Assembly: GCF_000454065.1 (NCBI RefSeq)
Contig: NZ_KE695650.1
Location: 475,796 to 539,795 of the forward strand
DNA: 64,000 bases
Direction of reading: 5' to 3'
Origin: Brevibacillus thermoruber 423
GTDB lineage: Bacteria; Bacillota; Bacilli; Brevibacillales; Brevibacillaceae
The position numbers and the translations under genes were made by a program. Below the pieces are notes generated by a model that made no database searches, was not told where the DNA came from, and worked only from the letters and a program-made list of their open reading frames with translations. Of this stretch, positions 1 through 9,818 are shown in pieces (positions within the stretch are counted from its first letter, which is position 1; every line of letters begins with the position of its first letter).

Positions 1-644
1 CCGATTTCGACACGCTGGAACTCTCCAACCTTAATCGCATCCGGACCGGCGTTCACCACCTGGGCATGCCGAAAATCATCGTCACGGCGCGGGAGATTGC
101 GGAGATCGATCCTTTTTTGAAAGTGGTCTGCTTTGCCGACGGGGCCAACGAGGAGAATCTGGACCGCTTTCTGTTGGAAGGCGGACGGCTGGACATCCTG
201 GTGGACGAATGCGACAGCCTGAACATGAAGATCCTGAGCCGGCTCAAAGCCAGGGCGCTGGGCATCCCCGTCGTGATGGACACCAGCGACAGGGGACTTG
301 TGGACGTGGAACGGTTCGACCTTGAACCGGACCGGCCGATTTTGCACGGGCTGGTCGACGGATTGGACTACGACACTCTAAAGGGGCTGTCCAACCAGGA
401 GAAAATCCCCCATGTGCTGCGGATCGTCGGGAACGACGCCATCTCAGCGCGCTTGCGAGCGTCGCTGGCGGAGGTGGGCAAAACCGTCTGCACCTGGCCG
501 CAGTTGGCCTCGTCCGTCACGCTGGGGGCGGCCGTGGGCACCGACGTCTGCCGCCGGATCGCGCTCGGGCAGTTTCGCGCTTCCGGCCGATATTACGTCG
601 ATCTGGAACAGTTGATCGCCGACGGGAATTGCCTGGTTGTCTGA
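1..644 (+). CDS. ThiF-family adenylyltransferase-like protein, 3' part only
   Basis: The gene enters the window from the left; the frame is open from base 3 and stops with TGA at 642-644, leaving about 213 residues. The first visible residues read DFDTLELSNLNRI, the nucleotide/metal-binding segment of the ThiF/MoeB/E1 superfamily (D-x-D-x-V/L-E-x-S-N-L-N-R). That places the missing N-terminal part over the glycine-rich ATP loop. The middle reads DILVDECDSLNMK, again typical of this fold. These enzymes adenylate the C-terminus of a small sulfur carrier or a related substrate. No catalytic CxxC zinc motif is visible, so it may belong to the less-studied ThiF branch without sulfur-carrier chemistry. 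The substrate cannot be read from this fragment. Confidence 0.75.
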   Translation, partial: DFDTLELSNLNRIRTGVHHLGMPKIIVTAREIAEIDPFLKVVCFADGANEENLDRFLLEGGRLDILVDECDSLNMKILSRLKARALGIPVVMDTSDRGLVDVERFDLEPDRPILHGLVDGLDYDTLKGLSNQEKIPHVLRIVGNDAISARLRASLAEVGKTVCTWPQLASSVTLGAAVGTDVCRRIALGQFRASGRYYVDLEQLIADGNCLVV

Positions 645-653
645 GGTTTGGCT

Positions 654-683
654 TTGACCGATCTTCCCCTCTAGTGCTACACT
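654..683 (+). promoter_or_regulatory. sigma-A-type promoter of the YebC-family gene
   Basis: TTGACC (654-659) and TACACT (678-683) are 18 bases apart, matching the -35/-10 pattern at 5 of 6 and 4 of 6 positions, about 40 bases before the start codon. Confidence 0.5.
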
Positions 684-722
684 TAGACATGGTATTTCTG
701 TATGTGATGAGGAGAGTTGGTT

Positions 723-1475
723 ATGCCGAAGTTCAAACTGTTTGCCGCCAAAAAGGGCGCAGCCGACCAGAAAAGGAACAACCAATTTGTCAAATTTGCC
801 CGGCAGATTTACGTGGAGGCGAAGAAAGGCGGGCCCGACCCGAACGCCAATCTGAAGCTGAAAGCGATCATCGCCAACGCGCGAGCCATCAATATGCCGG
901 TGGAAAATATCGAACGCGCGATCAAAAAGGCGACGGACACCGGAAACGCCGACAACTACGAAGAAATCCGCTACGAAGGATACGGACCGGGCGGCGTGGC
1001 CGTCATCGTCGAATGCCTGACGGACAACCGCAACCGGACCGCGGCCGACGTGCGCGCCATCTTCAACAAGCGCGGCGGCAACCTGGGGGAGACCGGTTCC
1101 GTCAGCTTCATGTTTGACAAGAAAGGCGTCATCACCATCGACCGCGAAGCGTTTCCCGTCGACGAGGACACCATCCTGATGCAGGCGCTCGAAGCCGGTG
1201 CCGAGGACATGGTGACCAACGAGGACTCCTACGAGATTTTGACCCACCCGCACGAGCTGGAACAGGTCAAAAGCGGACTGGAAGCGGAAGGCTACACGTT
1301 TGCAAACGCGTCCGTTCAGTGGATTCCGCAGAACACCGTCAAGATCAGCGGCGAGGATGCCGCGAAAATGCTCAAGATGATGGAGGCTTTCGAAGAGAAC
1401 GACGACGTCCAAAACGTCTACGCCAACTACGAAATTGACGACGAGGAAATGGAACGCCTGCTGAACGAAAAATAA
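723..1475 (+). CDS. YebC/PmpR-family protein
   Basis: A 250-residue member of the YebC/PmpR/TACO1 family, the usual length. Family hallmarks are visible: an N-terminal region ending NQFVKFARQIYVEAKKGGPDP, then NMPVENIERAIKKAT, YEGYGPGGVAVIVECLTDNRNRTAADVR and GNLGETGSVSFMF. Family members were first described as DNA-binding transcriptional regulators; more recent work links some to translation of proline-rich stretches, so the role here is not fixed. The N-terminus starts PKFKLFAAKKGA rather than the common AGHSKW, which suggests the second, YeeI-like, Bacillales paralogue. ATG 723 is chosen over an in-frame TTG at 717 because AGGAGA at 710-715 sits 7 bases before it. It is followed by a strong terminator, so it is a single-gene unit. 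Confidence 0.9.
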   Translation: MPKFKLFAAKKGAADQKRNNQFVKFARQIYVEAKKGGPDPNANLKLKAIIANARAINMPVENIERAIKKATDTGNADNYEEIRYEGYGPGGVAVIVECLTDNRNRTAADVRAIFNKRGGNLGETGSVSFMFDKKGVITIDREAFPVDEDTILMQALEAGAEDMVTNEDSYEILTHPHELEQVKSGLEAEGYTFANASVQWIPQNTVKISGEDAAKMLKMMEAFEENDDVQNVYANYEIDDEEMERLLNEK

Positions 1476-1487
1476 CGCGGCGCATTC

Positions 1488-1519
1488 GGCCATCTCGCTA
1501 GGGCGAGGTGGCCTTTTTT
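1488..1519 (+). terminator. rho-independent terminator after the YebC-family gene
   Basis: An 11-bp stem (1488-1498 with 1503-1513, one G-U pair), a 4-base loop and six T residues at 1514-1519. Confidence 0.9.
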
Positions 1520-1608
1520 CGGGCCTCACCCGTCACAGCGCGAGCGACGGCCGGGTGGTTTTTTTGCCCGCGGAATCGCATTTTCTCGCCGTCCACCGAC
1601 AGCAGGCG

Positions 1609-1638
1609 TTGAATACAATCAATTCCATACGGTACAAT
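1609..1638 (+). promoter_or_regulatory. sigma-A-type promoter of parE-parC
   Basis: TTGAAT (1609-1614) and TACAAT (1633-1638) with an 18-base spacer, roughly 150 bases before the parE start. The stretch 1520-1785 holds no other feature I can support. Confidence 0.55.
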
Positions 1639-1785
1639 AGCGATTAAGTGTTCGCTTTTTACCCGGACGGAGAACGGAACGTCACGTCCGTTGCACAAGG
1701 GCGACCACGGCTCCGCTTTTCGCCCAGGGCGCGGCCGGCGCCGCGTTTCCTTGCGCAAGTTGAAGAAGCAGAGGGGAGAACGCGA

Positions 1786-3747
1786 TTGAAGGAAACAGAT
1801 ACGCTTACGTATACCGAAGAAGACATTCAGGTGCTGGAAGGCCTGATTGCCGTGCGCAAACGGCCGGGCATGTACATAGGTTCCACCGGCAGCCGCGGAC
1901 TTCACCATCTCCTGTGGGAGATCGTGGACAACGCCAAAGACGAAACGCTGGCCGGTTTTAACGATACGATCATCGTCACCCTGCACAAGGACGGCAGCGT
2001 CAGCGTGGAGGACCACGGTCGAGGAATCCCCACCGGCATGCACAAGACGGGCCGCCCGGTGCCGGAAGTGATTTTTACCACGCTGCACGCCGGCGGCAAG
2101 TTTGGCGGCGGCGGATACAAAAAGAGCGGGGGACTGCACGGCGTCGGTTCCAGCGTGGTGGTGGCCCTCTCCAAATGGCTGGAGGTGGAGATCCACCGCG
2201 ACGGCAAGATTCACAAGCAGCGGTATGCCTACGTGGTGGACGAAGAAGGCAACGAACACGTAGGCAAGCCGGTGACCGACCTGGAAGTGGTCGGCACCAC
2301 CAAGCGAACCGGCACGACGGTCCGCTTTCTGCCGGACGACGCGGTGTTTGGCAGTGCCCGATTTGAATACGAGACGATCCGCGACCGTTTTCGCGAGACG
2401 GCGTTTCTGCTGAAAAAGCTGCGCATGGTGCTGATCGACGAGCGCGGACCCGAGATCAAACGGGAGGAGTTTTACTTCGAGGACGGGCTCAAATCCTACG
2501 TGGAGTACCTCAACGAAGGCAAGCAAACGCTCCACCCGGTCGTCTATTTCGAGGGGGAAAAGGAAAACGTTTACGTCGAGCTGGCGTTCCAGTACAACGA
2601 CGGCTACACGGAGACGCTCGTCTCGTACGTCAACTCCATTCCGACGACGGACGGCGGCACGCACGTAACCGGCTTCCGCAACGGGACCACCCGGGTGTTC
2701 AACGAATTTGCCCGCAAAAAAGGCTACCTCAAGGAGAAGGACCCCAACTTGTCGGGCAACGACCTGCGCGAAGGATTTCTCGGCGTGCTCTCGCTGCAGA
2801 TGGCCGACGTTCAGTTCGAGTCCCAGACCAAGGACAAGCTGGGCAACGAGGAAGCGCGGACGATCGTGGAGCAGATCGTCTCGGAAAAACTGGGCTTTTT
2901 CCTGGAGGAAAACCCGGAGATCGGCAAGCTGTTGATCGAAAAAGCGATCCGTTCCGCGGAAATCCGCGAGGAACTGCGCAAACAGCGGGAAGCGCTGCGC
3001 GGCGACAAAAAGGGCAAAAACGCGAAAAAGCGGAAATCCATCTCCGACAAATTCGCGCCGCCGCAGTACAAGGACCCGAAGCGCAACGAGCTGTTCCTCG
3101 TCGAGGGGGATTCCGCCGGCGGTTCGGCCAAGCAGGCGCGCAACTCCGAGTTTCAGGCGATTTTCGGCCTGAAGGGAAAACCGCTCAACACGGAAAAGGC
3201 GAAGCTGTCCGACATTCTCGCCAACGAGGAGTTCCGCACCATTCTGGAGGTGCTGGAGACCGATATCGGGGAAGACTTCTCCATCGAGAACTGCGCGTTT
3301 GACAAGATCATCATCATGTCCGACGCCGACGTGGACGGGTCGCACATCCAGACGCTGCTCCTGACGTTTTTCTTCCGCTACATGCAGCCGCTGATCGCCG
3401 CGGGCAAGCTGTACATCGCGCAGCCGCCGCTGTATCAGGTGCGTAAGGAAAACCGAGGCAAGCCGGCGGACGTGGTCTACTGCTGGAACGATGACGAGCT
3501 GGAGCAGGCGCTCAAGCGGCTGGGGCGCGGTGCGGAAGTGCAGCGCTACAAGGGATTGGGCGAAATGAACGCCGACCAGCTCTGGGAGACGACGATGAAT
3601 CCGGAGACGCGCAAGCTGATCAAGGTGCAGTTGGAAGACCTCGCCCATTGCGAAAAACTGGTCACCGTCCTGATGGGCGACAAGGTGCCGCCCCGGCGCG
3701 AGTGGATCGAGAACCACGTCACCTTTGAAGTGGGAGAGGATGAATAA
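1786..3747 (+). CDS. parE: DNA topoisomerase IV subunit B
   Basis: ATPase subunit of topoisomerase IV, which decatenates daughter chromosomes with ParC. The GHKL ATPase part shows EIVDNAKDE (Mg-binding Asn), DHGRGIPTG and [11 protein letters not shown]. The TOPRIM part shows [27 protein letters not shown] and the RYKGLGEMN signature near the C-terminus. TTG 1786 is used as start: GAGGGGAG lies 7 bases upstream, the product is 653 residues as in Bacillus ParE (about 655), and homology begins at once with [24 protein letters not shown]. The open frame runs further upstream to 1648, but that extension resembles nothing in the family. The gene is 2 bases from parC, so the subunits are co-transcribed and probably translationally coupled. 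Confidence 0.95.
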   Translation: MKETDTLTYTEEDIQVLEGLIAVRKRPGMYIGSTGSRGLHHLLWEIVDNAKDETLAGFNDTIIVTLHKDGSVSVEDHGRGIPTGMHKTGRPVPEVIFTTLHAGGKFGGGGYKKSGGLHGVGSSVVVALSKWLEVEIHRDGKIHKQRYAYVVDEEGNEHVGKPVTDLEVVGTTKRTGTTVRFLPDDAVFGSARFEYETIRDRFRETAFLLKKLRMVLIDERGPEIKREEFYFEDGLKSYVEYLNEGKQTLHPVVYFEGEKENVYVELAFQYNDGYTETLVSYVNSIPTTDGGTHVTGFRNGTTRVFNEFARKKGYLKEKDPNLSGNDLREGFLGVLSLQMADVQFESQTKDKLGNEEARTIVEQIVSEKLGFFLEENPEIGKLLIEKAIRSAEIREELRKQREALRGDKKGKNAKKRKSISDKFAPPQYKDPKRNELFLVEGDSAGGSAKQARNSEFQAIFGLKGKPLNTEKAKLSDILANEEFRTILEVLETDIGEDFSIENCAFDKIIIMSDADVDGSHIQTLLLTFFFRYMQPLIAAGKLYIAQPPLYQVRKENRGKPADVVYCWNDDELEQALKRLGRGAEVQRYKGLGEMNADQLWETTMNPETRKLIKVQLEDLAHCEKLVTVLMGDKVPPRREWIENHVTFEVGEDE

Positions 3748-3749
3748 GC

Positions 3750-6302
3750 ATGCTGTCCAATCAGATTATCGAACAGAGCTTCGCGGAAATCATGGGGAAG
3801 CGCTTCAGCGACTACGCCAACCTGGTCATCCTGTCCCGCGCCATCCCCGATGCCCGCGACGGGCTCAAACCGGTGCAGCGCCGCATCTTGTACGCGATGT
3901 ACCAGGAGGGCAATACGCATGACAAGCCGTACCGCAAATCGGCCAAGACCGTCGGGTACGTGATGGGGACCTACCATCCGCACGGGGACAGCGCCATTTA
4001 CGAGACGATGGTGCGGATGGCGCAGTGGTGGAAAATGCGTCAGGTGCTGATTCAGGGGCACGGCAACTTCGGGAGCCTGGACGCCGACCCGCCGGCGGCG
4101 ATGCGTTACACCGAGTCCCGCCTGTCCGCGCTGGCCAACGAAATGCTGCGCGACATCGAAAAAGACACGGTCACCTTCATCCCCAACTACGACAACTCGG
4201 CACAGCAGCCGGCCGTGCTGCCGTCCCGCTTTCCCAACCTGCTGGTCAACGGGGCGTCCGGGATCGCGGTCGGGTTTGCGACGGACATTCCGACGCACAA
4301 CCTGGGAGAAGTGATCGACGCGGCGATTGCCCAGATGAAAAAGCCGGAGATCACGCTGGACGAGCTGATGCAGCATGTCAAAGGGCCGGACTTTCCCACC
4401 GGCGGCATCGTCCAGGGCACATCCGGCATCCGCAAGGCGTTCGAGACCGGGCGCGGCCAGTTTGTCATTCGCGGCCGCAGCCACGTGGAGGAGCCAAAAG
4501 GCGCCAAGGTGAAAAAGATCGTCATCTCGGAGATCCCTTATGATGTGATCAAATCGAAGCTGGTCGCCCAGATTGACGAACTGGTGATGGAGCGCAAAAT
4601 CGAGGGGGCGCTGGCCGTCCGCGACGAGACCGGCCGCAAAGAGGCGGAGCAGAAGAAGGTGCGGATCGTCATCGACATCCGAAAAGACGCGGACGAGAAC
4701 GCGATCCTCAACTACCTGTACAAAAACACCGACCTGCAGATTTATTACAACTACAACATGAACGTCATCCACGAAGGCACGATTCGGCAGATGGGGCTGA
4801 AGGAGCTCCTGGCCGCCTACATCGACCACCAGAAAGACGTGGTGACGCGCCGCTCCCAGTACGACCTGGACAAAAAGCAAAGACGGGAGCACGTCGTGCA
4901 GGGGCTGATCCGGGCCAAGTCGATCCTGCGGCAGATCGTGGAGACAATCATGAATTCCGAGGACCGGGCCGACGCCAAGAAGAACATCATGGAGCAGTAC
5001 GGCTTCACGGAGGAACAGGCGGACGCGATCCTGTCCATCCAGTTGGCGTCGCTCACCCGGCTCGACATCGTCAAGCTGGAAAAGGAGCTGGCGGCGCTGG
5101 CCAAAGAGATCGAGGAATTGAAGGCGATCCTCGGCAGCGAGAAAAAGCTGATCCAGGTGATTACCGCCGAGCTGAACGAGATCAAGAAAAAGTACGCGGA
5201 GCCGCGCCTGACCGAGATCCAGGGGGAGATCGAGGAGGTCAAGGTGGACATCGCGATGCAGATCAACGCGGAAGACTGCGTCGTGACGCTGACCAACGAA
5301 GGGTACATCAAGCGCACCAGCCCCCGCTCGTTCAAGTCGATGGGCGGGACGATCGAGACCTGCGGCGTCAAGGAGGGAGACAAGGTCCGCTATTTTGCGG
5401 AGGCCAACACCTCCCACACGGCCTTGTTCTTCACCCAGGACGGCAAGTATTTTGCCGCGCTGGTCAACGCCATTCCCGACGACAAGTGGAAAGAGATCGG
5501 GACTGCGCTGGTGAACGTCATCCCGCTGGACAAGCAGCAGCGCATCGTCGGGTTTGCCATCGTGGAAGATTTCAGGCAGCCGCTCTACGTCTATCACGTC
5601 AGCCGCTCCGGCTTGATCAAGCGGACGGCGCTCGCTGAATACGAGACGAACCGTTCCGGCGCGCTGGTGGCGGCCAAGCTGAAAGCGGAGGGAGACGAGT
5701 TTGTCACCGCGTTCGTGGCAGGAGAAGAAGGGGCCTTCCTCGCAGTGACCAAAGACGGCATGGGCATCCGTTTCCTGCGCAGCGAGGTGAGCGCGACCGG
5801 CCGCGCGTCCAGCGGCGTCAAGGCGATTTCGCTCGCGGCCGGCGACGAGGTGGTCGCCCTGCTGCCGACGGACACGGAGGATGCACGGCCGTTCAGCCTG
5901 CTGACGGCGGAAGGGACAGTGAAGCGCACCTTGATCTCCGCCATCCCGCTGCAGGGCCGGGCGGGCAAAGGGGTTCAGGTGATTCGCAAGCGGAAGACCA
6001 ACCCGCACCGGGTGGTGGCGGTGACCGTGGAAAACACGCTCTACGCTTTGACGGACAAACATGAGTGGGTACTGGTGCCGACCGAACAGGCGGCCGTGAC
6101 GGAACAGGGCGGAATGGGCCGCAGCATGGTGGACGCCGGCGTGGAAGCCGTCGCCTATGAAGCCGTCCTGCCGGCCGAAGGCGAAAAAGCGGCGGAACCC
6201 CCGAAAGGGTCGGCCGAGGCGGAGCCGGCCGAAACGCCCCGGGACGGGAATTCAGTAGCCCAGTACAGCCTGTTCGACGACTCTGCGGATGAAAAGGAAT
6301 GA
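3750..6302 (+). CDS. parC: DNA topoisomerase IV subunit A
   Basis: DNA-cleaving subunit of topoisomerase IV. An 850-residue protein beginning [20 protein letters not shown]. The breakage-reunion domain carries the catalytic tyrosine in AAMRYTES (Tyr120) and the quinolone-determining stretch [11 protein letters not shown], with Ser81 and Glu85 in the usual susceptible state. A coiled-coil gate (about 370-500) is followed by beta-pinwheel repeats. It is somewhat longer than Bacillus ParC (about 806) because of an acidic, Pro/Glu-rich tail after residue 800 that ends in QYSLFDD, which resembles a sliding-clamp-binding motif (see findings). The choice of parC over gyrA rests on the parE neighbour and on the absence of a GyrA box. 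Confidence 0.95.
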   Translation: MLSNQIIEQSFAEIMGKRFSDYANLVILSRAIPDARDGLKPVQRRILYAMYQEGNTHDKPYRKSAKTVGYVMGTYHPHGDSAIYETMVRMAQWWKMRQVLIQGHGNFGSLDADPPAAMRYTESRLSALANEMLRDIEKDTVTFIPNYDNSAQQPAVLPSRFPNLLVNGASGIAVGFATDIPTHNLGEVIDAAIAQMKKPEITLDELMQHVKGPDFPTGGIVQGTSGIRKAFETGRGQFVIRGRSHVEEPKGAKVKKIVISEIPYDVIKSKLVAQIDELVMERKIEGALAVRDETGRKEAEQKKVRIVIDIRKDADENAILNYLYKNTDLQIYYNYNMNVIHEGTIRQMGLKELLAAYIDHQKDVVTRRSQYDLDKKQRREHVVQGLIRAKSILRQIVETIMNSEDRADAKKNIMEQYGFTEEQADAILSIQLASLTRLDIVKLEKELAALAKEIEELKAILGSEKKLIQVITAELNEIKKKYAEPRLTEIQGEIEEVKVDIAMQINAEDCVVTLTNEGYIKRTSPRSFKSMGGTIETCGVKEGDKVRYFAEANTSHTALFFTQDGKYFAALVNAIPDDKWKEIGTALVNVIPLDKQQRIVGFAIVEDFRQPLYVYHVSRSGLIKRTALAEYETNRSGALVAAKLKAEGDEFVTAFVAGEEGAFLAVTKDGMGIRFLRSEVSATGRASSGVKAISLAAGDEVVALLPTDTEDARPFSLLTAEGTVKRTLISAIPLQGRAGKGVQVIRKRKTNPHRVVAVTVENTLYALTDKHEWVLVPTEQAAVTEQGGMGRSMVDAGVEAVAYEAVLPAEGEKAAEPPKGSAEAEPAETPRDGNSVAQYSLFDDSADEKE

Positions 6303-6307
6303 TGCAC

Positions 6308-6634
6308 ATGGCCAAGCCGTTTGAACGATTTGCCTCCGAGCTGAACTGGCAGCAGGTGTCGCTTTTGCTGGATACCGTCCAGTATTTTGAAGAGGCGCCG
6401 AAGCTGCTCTCCATCCCCGACCGGCAGGGGACGAGCATCCCGGTGCCGATGACGGCCGACACGCTGCGCGCGATCCTGGCCGTTCTGGACGAAAACAAGC
6501 CGATGGACAAACAGGCGTTTGTCTTTGACTGGCAGGAGGGCAGCCAGGGGGAGAGCGATCTGCTGCTGGTCGAACTTCCCGATGGTACCACCGTCCGCCA
6601 GCCGACCGACTACCAGGCGTTTTCGCCGGTGTGA
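6308..6634 (+). CDS. hypothetical protein, probably coupled to parC
   Basis: A 108-residue soluble acidic protein that I do not recognise (begins MAKPFERFASELNWQQVSLL). Three in-frame ATGs cluster at 6299, 6302 and 6308. The first two overlap or touch the parC stop (ATGATG), while AAGGA at 6294-6298 is best spaced for 6308. It reads as the third gene of the parE-parC transcript. The sequence is rich in Asp/Glu, Leu and Val, with no membrane segment, signal peptide or cysteine. No function is suggested by its motifs; position in the operon is the only clue and may simply reflect read-through. Confidence 0.6.
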   Translation: MAKPFERFASELNWQQVSLLLDTVQYFEEAPKLLSIPDRQGTSIPVPMTADTLRAILAVLDENKPMDKQAFVFDWQEGSQGESDLLLVELPDGTTVRQPTDYQAFSPV

Positions 6635-6880
6635 GGTTCCTGCGCGACGCCATCCGGTCAAATACGTGAGCGTCACCAACGCGCCGGCCTGCATCGTCGA
6701 CCTGCGCAGCATGACGCTCGGCGACGCCCTTGCCCCTGACCGCCTGCTGCGTGCGGAGCGCACCACCATCTTCGCTGTGCCCGTGGCGAGCCGGGCCAAC
6801 ATCCCGAGCGGTCGAACCGCACCGCACCGGGGATGAAGCCGGCCGCCGGCGGATACACTATGGCGGGAGGTGTGTCCGAA

Positions 6881-7084
6881 ATGGAACGAACCATGAGCGT
6901 GAACGGCAGCGCATACCAGTTTGCCGCCACGTACGACGGCGATTCGCAGTACAACGTGCAGGTGCACAACGGCGACAAACTGATTACCATGTTCAAGGTC
7001 GCCGCCGAATCGGAACAGGACGTGTTTGACGCCGCCCTGGCTCGCTTCAAGGCCGATGTGGACATGGGCAACGTAAAGGTGTAG
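6881..7084 (+). CDS. small hypothetical protein
   Basis: A 67-residue protein (MERTMSVNGSAYQFAATYDG...). It is predicted soluble with beta-strand-like alternation (YNVQVHNGDKLITMFKV) and a C-terminal amphipathic helix (DVFDAALARFKADVDMG). ATG 6881 is preferred because GGGAGG at 6865-6870 lies 10 bases upstream; an in-frame start further upstream at 6860 has no such site. A strong terminator follows directly. I do not recognise the family. The preceding 246 bases (6635-6880) hold no convincing gene. Confidence 0.6.
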   Translation: MERTMSVNGSAYQFAATYDGDSQYNVQVHNGDKLITMFKVAAESEQDVFDAALARFKADVDMGNVKV

Positions 7085-7104
7085 GGAACGCAACGACAGT
7101 CACA

Positions 7105-7137
7105 AGCAGCCTCCTTGGACGGGAGGCTGCTTTTTTT
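7105..7137 (+). terminator. rho-independent terminator
   Basis: A 10-bp perfect stem (7105-7114 with 7122-7131) and seven T residues, closing the 6881 gene. Confidence 0.92.
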
Positions 7138-7239
7138 GGCCGTGGGCAGAGGCGTGCCTCCTGCCTTTGCCTTTTCAGCCAAGGTTGAAATATGGTACAA
7201 CTGGAGTACACACAGAAGCACGAAAAGGAGAGGGCGACG

Positions 7240-9651
7240 ATGCAGCAGCGAGAATCGGACCAGTTGGAAGACGTTTGGAGGTGGCGGGAGCATCCCCCGG
7301 ACATTCGCCAGCTCTCGGAAGGAGAGCTGATCCCGCTCCTCCGCCTCATCGAGGAGCGGCGCGGAACGGACGAGGACAAACGGCTCGACCAGGCGGAAGC
7401 GGTCGTGCTCACCTGGCTGGCCGCCCTCCGCCTGGACAAGCAGGGAGGCTACGGGTTGGCCGAGGAATGGCTGTCCCGCGCCGTCCGCCTGGACCCTTCC
7501 TACCGGCCGGCCGCCGAGCTGCGGGTGCGCCTGTACCTGGCCCGTCTGCAGGAACACCGCCTCGGCGGCAGCTATCCGCTGATCCGCGAAACGGATAACG
7601 CCGCCACCCGCAGGCGGCATGCGGAACAACTGAAAGAAGCTGCCGAGGCCGAACTGCAAGCCCTTCCGTCATGGCAGGCGCTGGCCGCTGCCGCGCGCGA
7701 GGCGGCCGAATCGGCCGGGGACGAAACGGCGGCGCAAGCGGCAGCCGGAGTGGAGCGGTTGTACGCGGAGCGGGAGCGCCTGCTCGGCGACATGCTGGAG
7801 AGGACCCAAGCCTATGCGGCCTCGCTGCAGGGCATGTTTTACTCGGCGGAACTGCTGGCGGCCCTGCAGGAGAGCGTCAAACGCTTGACGGCCCAAGAGA
7901 AAGAACATGAACGGCTGCTGTCCATCGGCGGGGAATCCGCCAAAGCGAAGAAACCGGGGAGCGGGCGGGGGCATTCGGCCCTGGAGGAACTGGAAGGGCT
8001 GATCGGGCTGGACGAAATCAAAGAGCGCGTCCGCAAGCTGGCCCGCTTTTTGCGGTATCGGAAGCTGCGCGAGGAAAAAGGCTGGCACCTCGCCGATCAA
8101 CTGCCCCTGCATCTGGTGCTGATGGGCAATCCGGGGACGGGGAAGACCACGCTGGCCCGCCTGATCGGCCGCCTGTATCACGAACTGGGGCTTCTGGAGC
8201 GCGGCGACGTGGTGGAAGTGGACCGCTCCCACCTGGTCGGGGCCTATGTGGGACAGACGGAACAGCGGGTGATGGAGGCGGTCAAACGGGCAGTCGGCGG
8301 CGTGCTGTTTATCGACGAGGCCTACAGCCTGAAGCGGGCTGACAGCTCCGGCAGCGATTACGGCCAGGCCGCGATCGACACGCTGGTGGCCGCGATGACC
8401 GGCGGTGAATACGCCGGCCGGTTTGTGGTGATGCTCGCCGGTTATCCGGAAGAGATGCGGCAGTTTTTGTACGCGAATCCGGGGCTGCGCAGCCGTTTTC
8501 CGGAGACGGGTCATTTTCTTTTGCCCGACTACACGACCGATGAGCTGTTGGCGATCGCCGAGCAGGTGGCCGGCCGCAACGATTTTTCCTTCACGCCGGA
8601 AGCGCGGCGGGCGCTGCGGCAGCGAATCGAGCAGGCGCGTGTGGACCACACCTTCGGCAATGCCCGTACGGTGACCAATATCGTGATGGAAGCGATTTTT
8701 GCAAAGGGGCGCCGTCTAGACGAACCGGACGAGCTGCAGTGGGACGACTTCACGATTCTCTACCCGGAAGACGTCGGCGGCCTGGAGACATTGCCGGATG
8801 ACCAGCCGGCGAGAGAAAAGCTGGCGGCCTTGATCGGCCTGGATGAAGTAAAGGCGGAACTGAACAAAATCGCCGCGTTTGCCTCGGTGCAGCGGCAGCG
8901 GGCCGCCTGCGGACTGCTGACCGTTCCCGTCGAACTGCACGCCGTCTTCACCGGCAGCCCGGGCACGGGGAAAACGACGGTCGCCCGCCTGTACGCGGAG
9001 ATGCTGCAGGAGATCGGCTGCCTGAAACGGGGCCATCTGGTCACGGCGAGCCGGGCCGATCTGGTAGCCGGCTACGTCGGGCAGACGGCGGCGCTGACCC
9101 GGCGCAAAATCCGCGAAGCGCTGGGCGGCGTCTTGTTTATCGACGAGGCGTACGCGCTCTTGGAGGGCGGCGAACGGGACTACGGCCGGGAGGCGATTCA
9201 CACGCTGGTGGAGGAAATGTCCCGCCACGGCGAAAACCTGGTGGTCGTGCTGGCCGGCTATCCGGCGGAGATGCAGCGTTTGCTGGCGAGCAACCCGGGC
9301 CTGTTCTCCCGCTTCAAAAAATACCTCCACTTCCCCGATTACACCCCAGACGAGCTCACCCGCATGCTGCTGCAGGCGGTCGCGCAGGCGGGATACCGGC
9401 TTGACAGCGATGTGGAGAAGCGCATCCGGCAGCAGTTGGACCAAGCGGCCCAGGCGGGGATGCTGGCGGGCAACGGACGCCTGGTGCACAACCTGCTGCA
9501 GGAGGCCATGCAAAACCAGGCGCTCCGGCTGACGCAGGCGGGCGCGGACAGCTCGGACAAGGAGCAGTTGAGCCGTCTGGAATGGGTTGATTTTCAGCCG
9601 TTGTTTGCGGATGGCGCACCGGCGTCGGGAACGTCCATCCACGAAGGATGA
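7240..9651 (+). CDS. double AAA+ ATPase of the CbbX/SpoVK type
   Basis: An 803-residue cytosolic ATPase. Residues 1-240 form an alpha-helical, partly TPR-like and coiled-coil region. Two AAA+ modules of the CbbX/SpoVK kind follow. Module 1 has Walker A GNPGTGKTT (about 296) and Walker B GGVLFIDEAY (Asp-Glu at about 359-360); module 2 has GSPGTGKTT (about 572) and again GGVLFIDEAY. Each has the LAGYPEEM/LAGYPAEM sensor segment and a pore-like AYVGQT/GYVGQT loop, so both sites look active. Relatives include RuBisCO activase CbbX and sporulation protein SpoVK, usually single-module remodelling ATPases. The substrate here is unknown. ATG 7240 is chosen because AAGGAGA lies 8 bases before it; the frame extends 16 codons further upstream without a ribosome site. 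Confidence 0.88.
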   Translation: MQQRESDQLEDVWRWREHPPDIRQLSEGELIPLLRLIEERRGTDEDKRLDQAEAVVLTWLAALRLDKQGGYGLAEEWLSRAVRLDPSYRPAAELRVRLYLARLQEHRLGGSYPLIRETDNAATRRRHAEQLKEAAEAELQALPSWQALAAAAREAAESAGDETAAQAAAGVERLYAERERLLGDMLERTQAYAASLQGMFYSAELLAALQESVKRLTAQEKEHERLLSIGGESAKAKKPGSGRGHSALEELEGLIGLDEIKERVRKLARFLRYRKLREEKGWHLADQLPLHLVLMGNPGTGKTTLARLIGRLYHELGLLERGDVVEVDRSHLVGAYVGQTEQRVMEAVKRAVGGVLFIDEAYSLKRADSSGSDYGQAAIDTLVAAMTGGEYAGRFVVMLAGYPEEMRQFLYANPGLRSRFPETGHFLLPDYTTDELLAIAEQVAGRNDFSFTPEARRALRQRIEQARVDHTFGNARTVTNIVMEAIFAKGRRLDEPDELQWDDFTILYPEDVGGLETLPDDQPAREKLAALIGLDEVKAELNKIAAFASVQRQRAACGLLTVPVELHAVFTGSPGTGKTTVARLYAEMLQEIGCLKRGHLVTASRADLVAGYVGQTAALTRRKIREALGGVLFIDEAYALLEGGERDYGREAIHTLVEEMSRHGENLVVVLAGYPAEMQRLLASNPGLFSRFKKYLHFPDYTPDELTRMLLQAVAQAGYRLDSDVEKRIRQQLDQAAQAGMLAGNGRLVHNLLQEAMQNQALRLTQAGADSSDKEQLSRLEWVDFQPLFADGAPASGTSIHEG

Positions 9652-9685
9652 CGAGTCGGTGCGGGGATGTCAATCACGTCACAGG

Positions 9686-9722
9686 AGGGTCGAGGCCGAA
9701 AACGGGTGCCTCGATCCTTTTC
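9686..9722 (+). terminator. rho-independent terminator after the AAA+ gene
   Basis: An 11-bp stem with one G-U pair (9686-9696 with 9708-9718) ending in a T-rich run. Confidence 0.8.
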
Positions 9723-9750
9723 ACTTTGTCTCAACGTGAAATTCAGACTC

Positions 9751-9779
9751 TTTTTCATGGTCGGATTTTGCCGTATAAT
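9751..9779 (+). promoter_or_regulatory. candidate promoter of the S8 protease gene
   Basis: A perfect TATAAT at 9774-9779 lies 17 bases after a weak -35 (TTTTTC, 9751-9756), about 40 bases before the start codon. Confidence 0.5.
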
Positions 9780-9818
9780 GGAAACATTATGGAGTGATGG
9801 GAAGAGGGTGCTTATTCT

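Noticed and set aside
444-6062. Very long open frames on the minus strand opposite the YebC-family, parE and parC genes
   Set aside because: They mirror high-GC coding sequence, have His/Arg/Val-biased composition with no family features, and lack ribosome sites; the plus-strand genes are certain.
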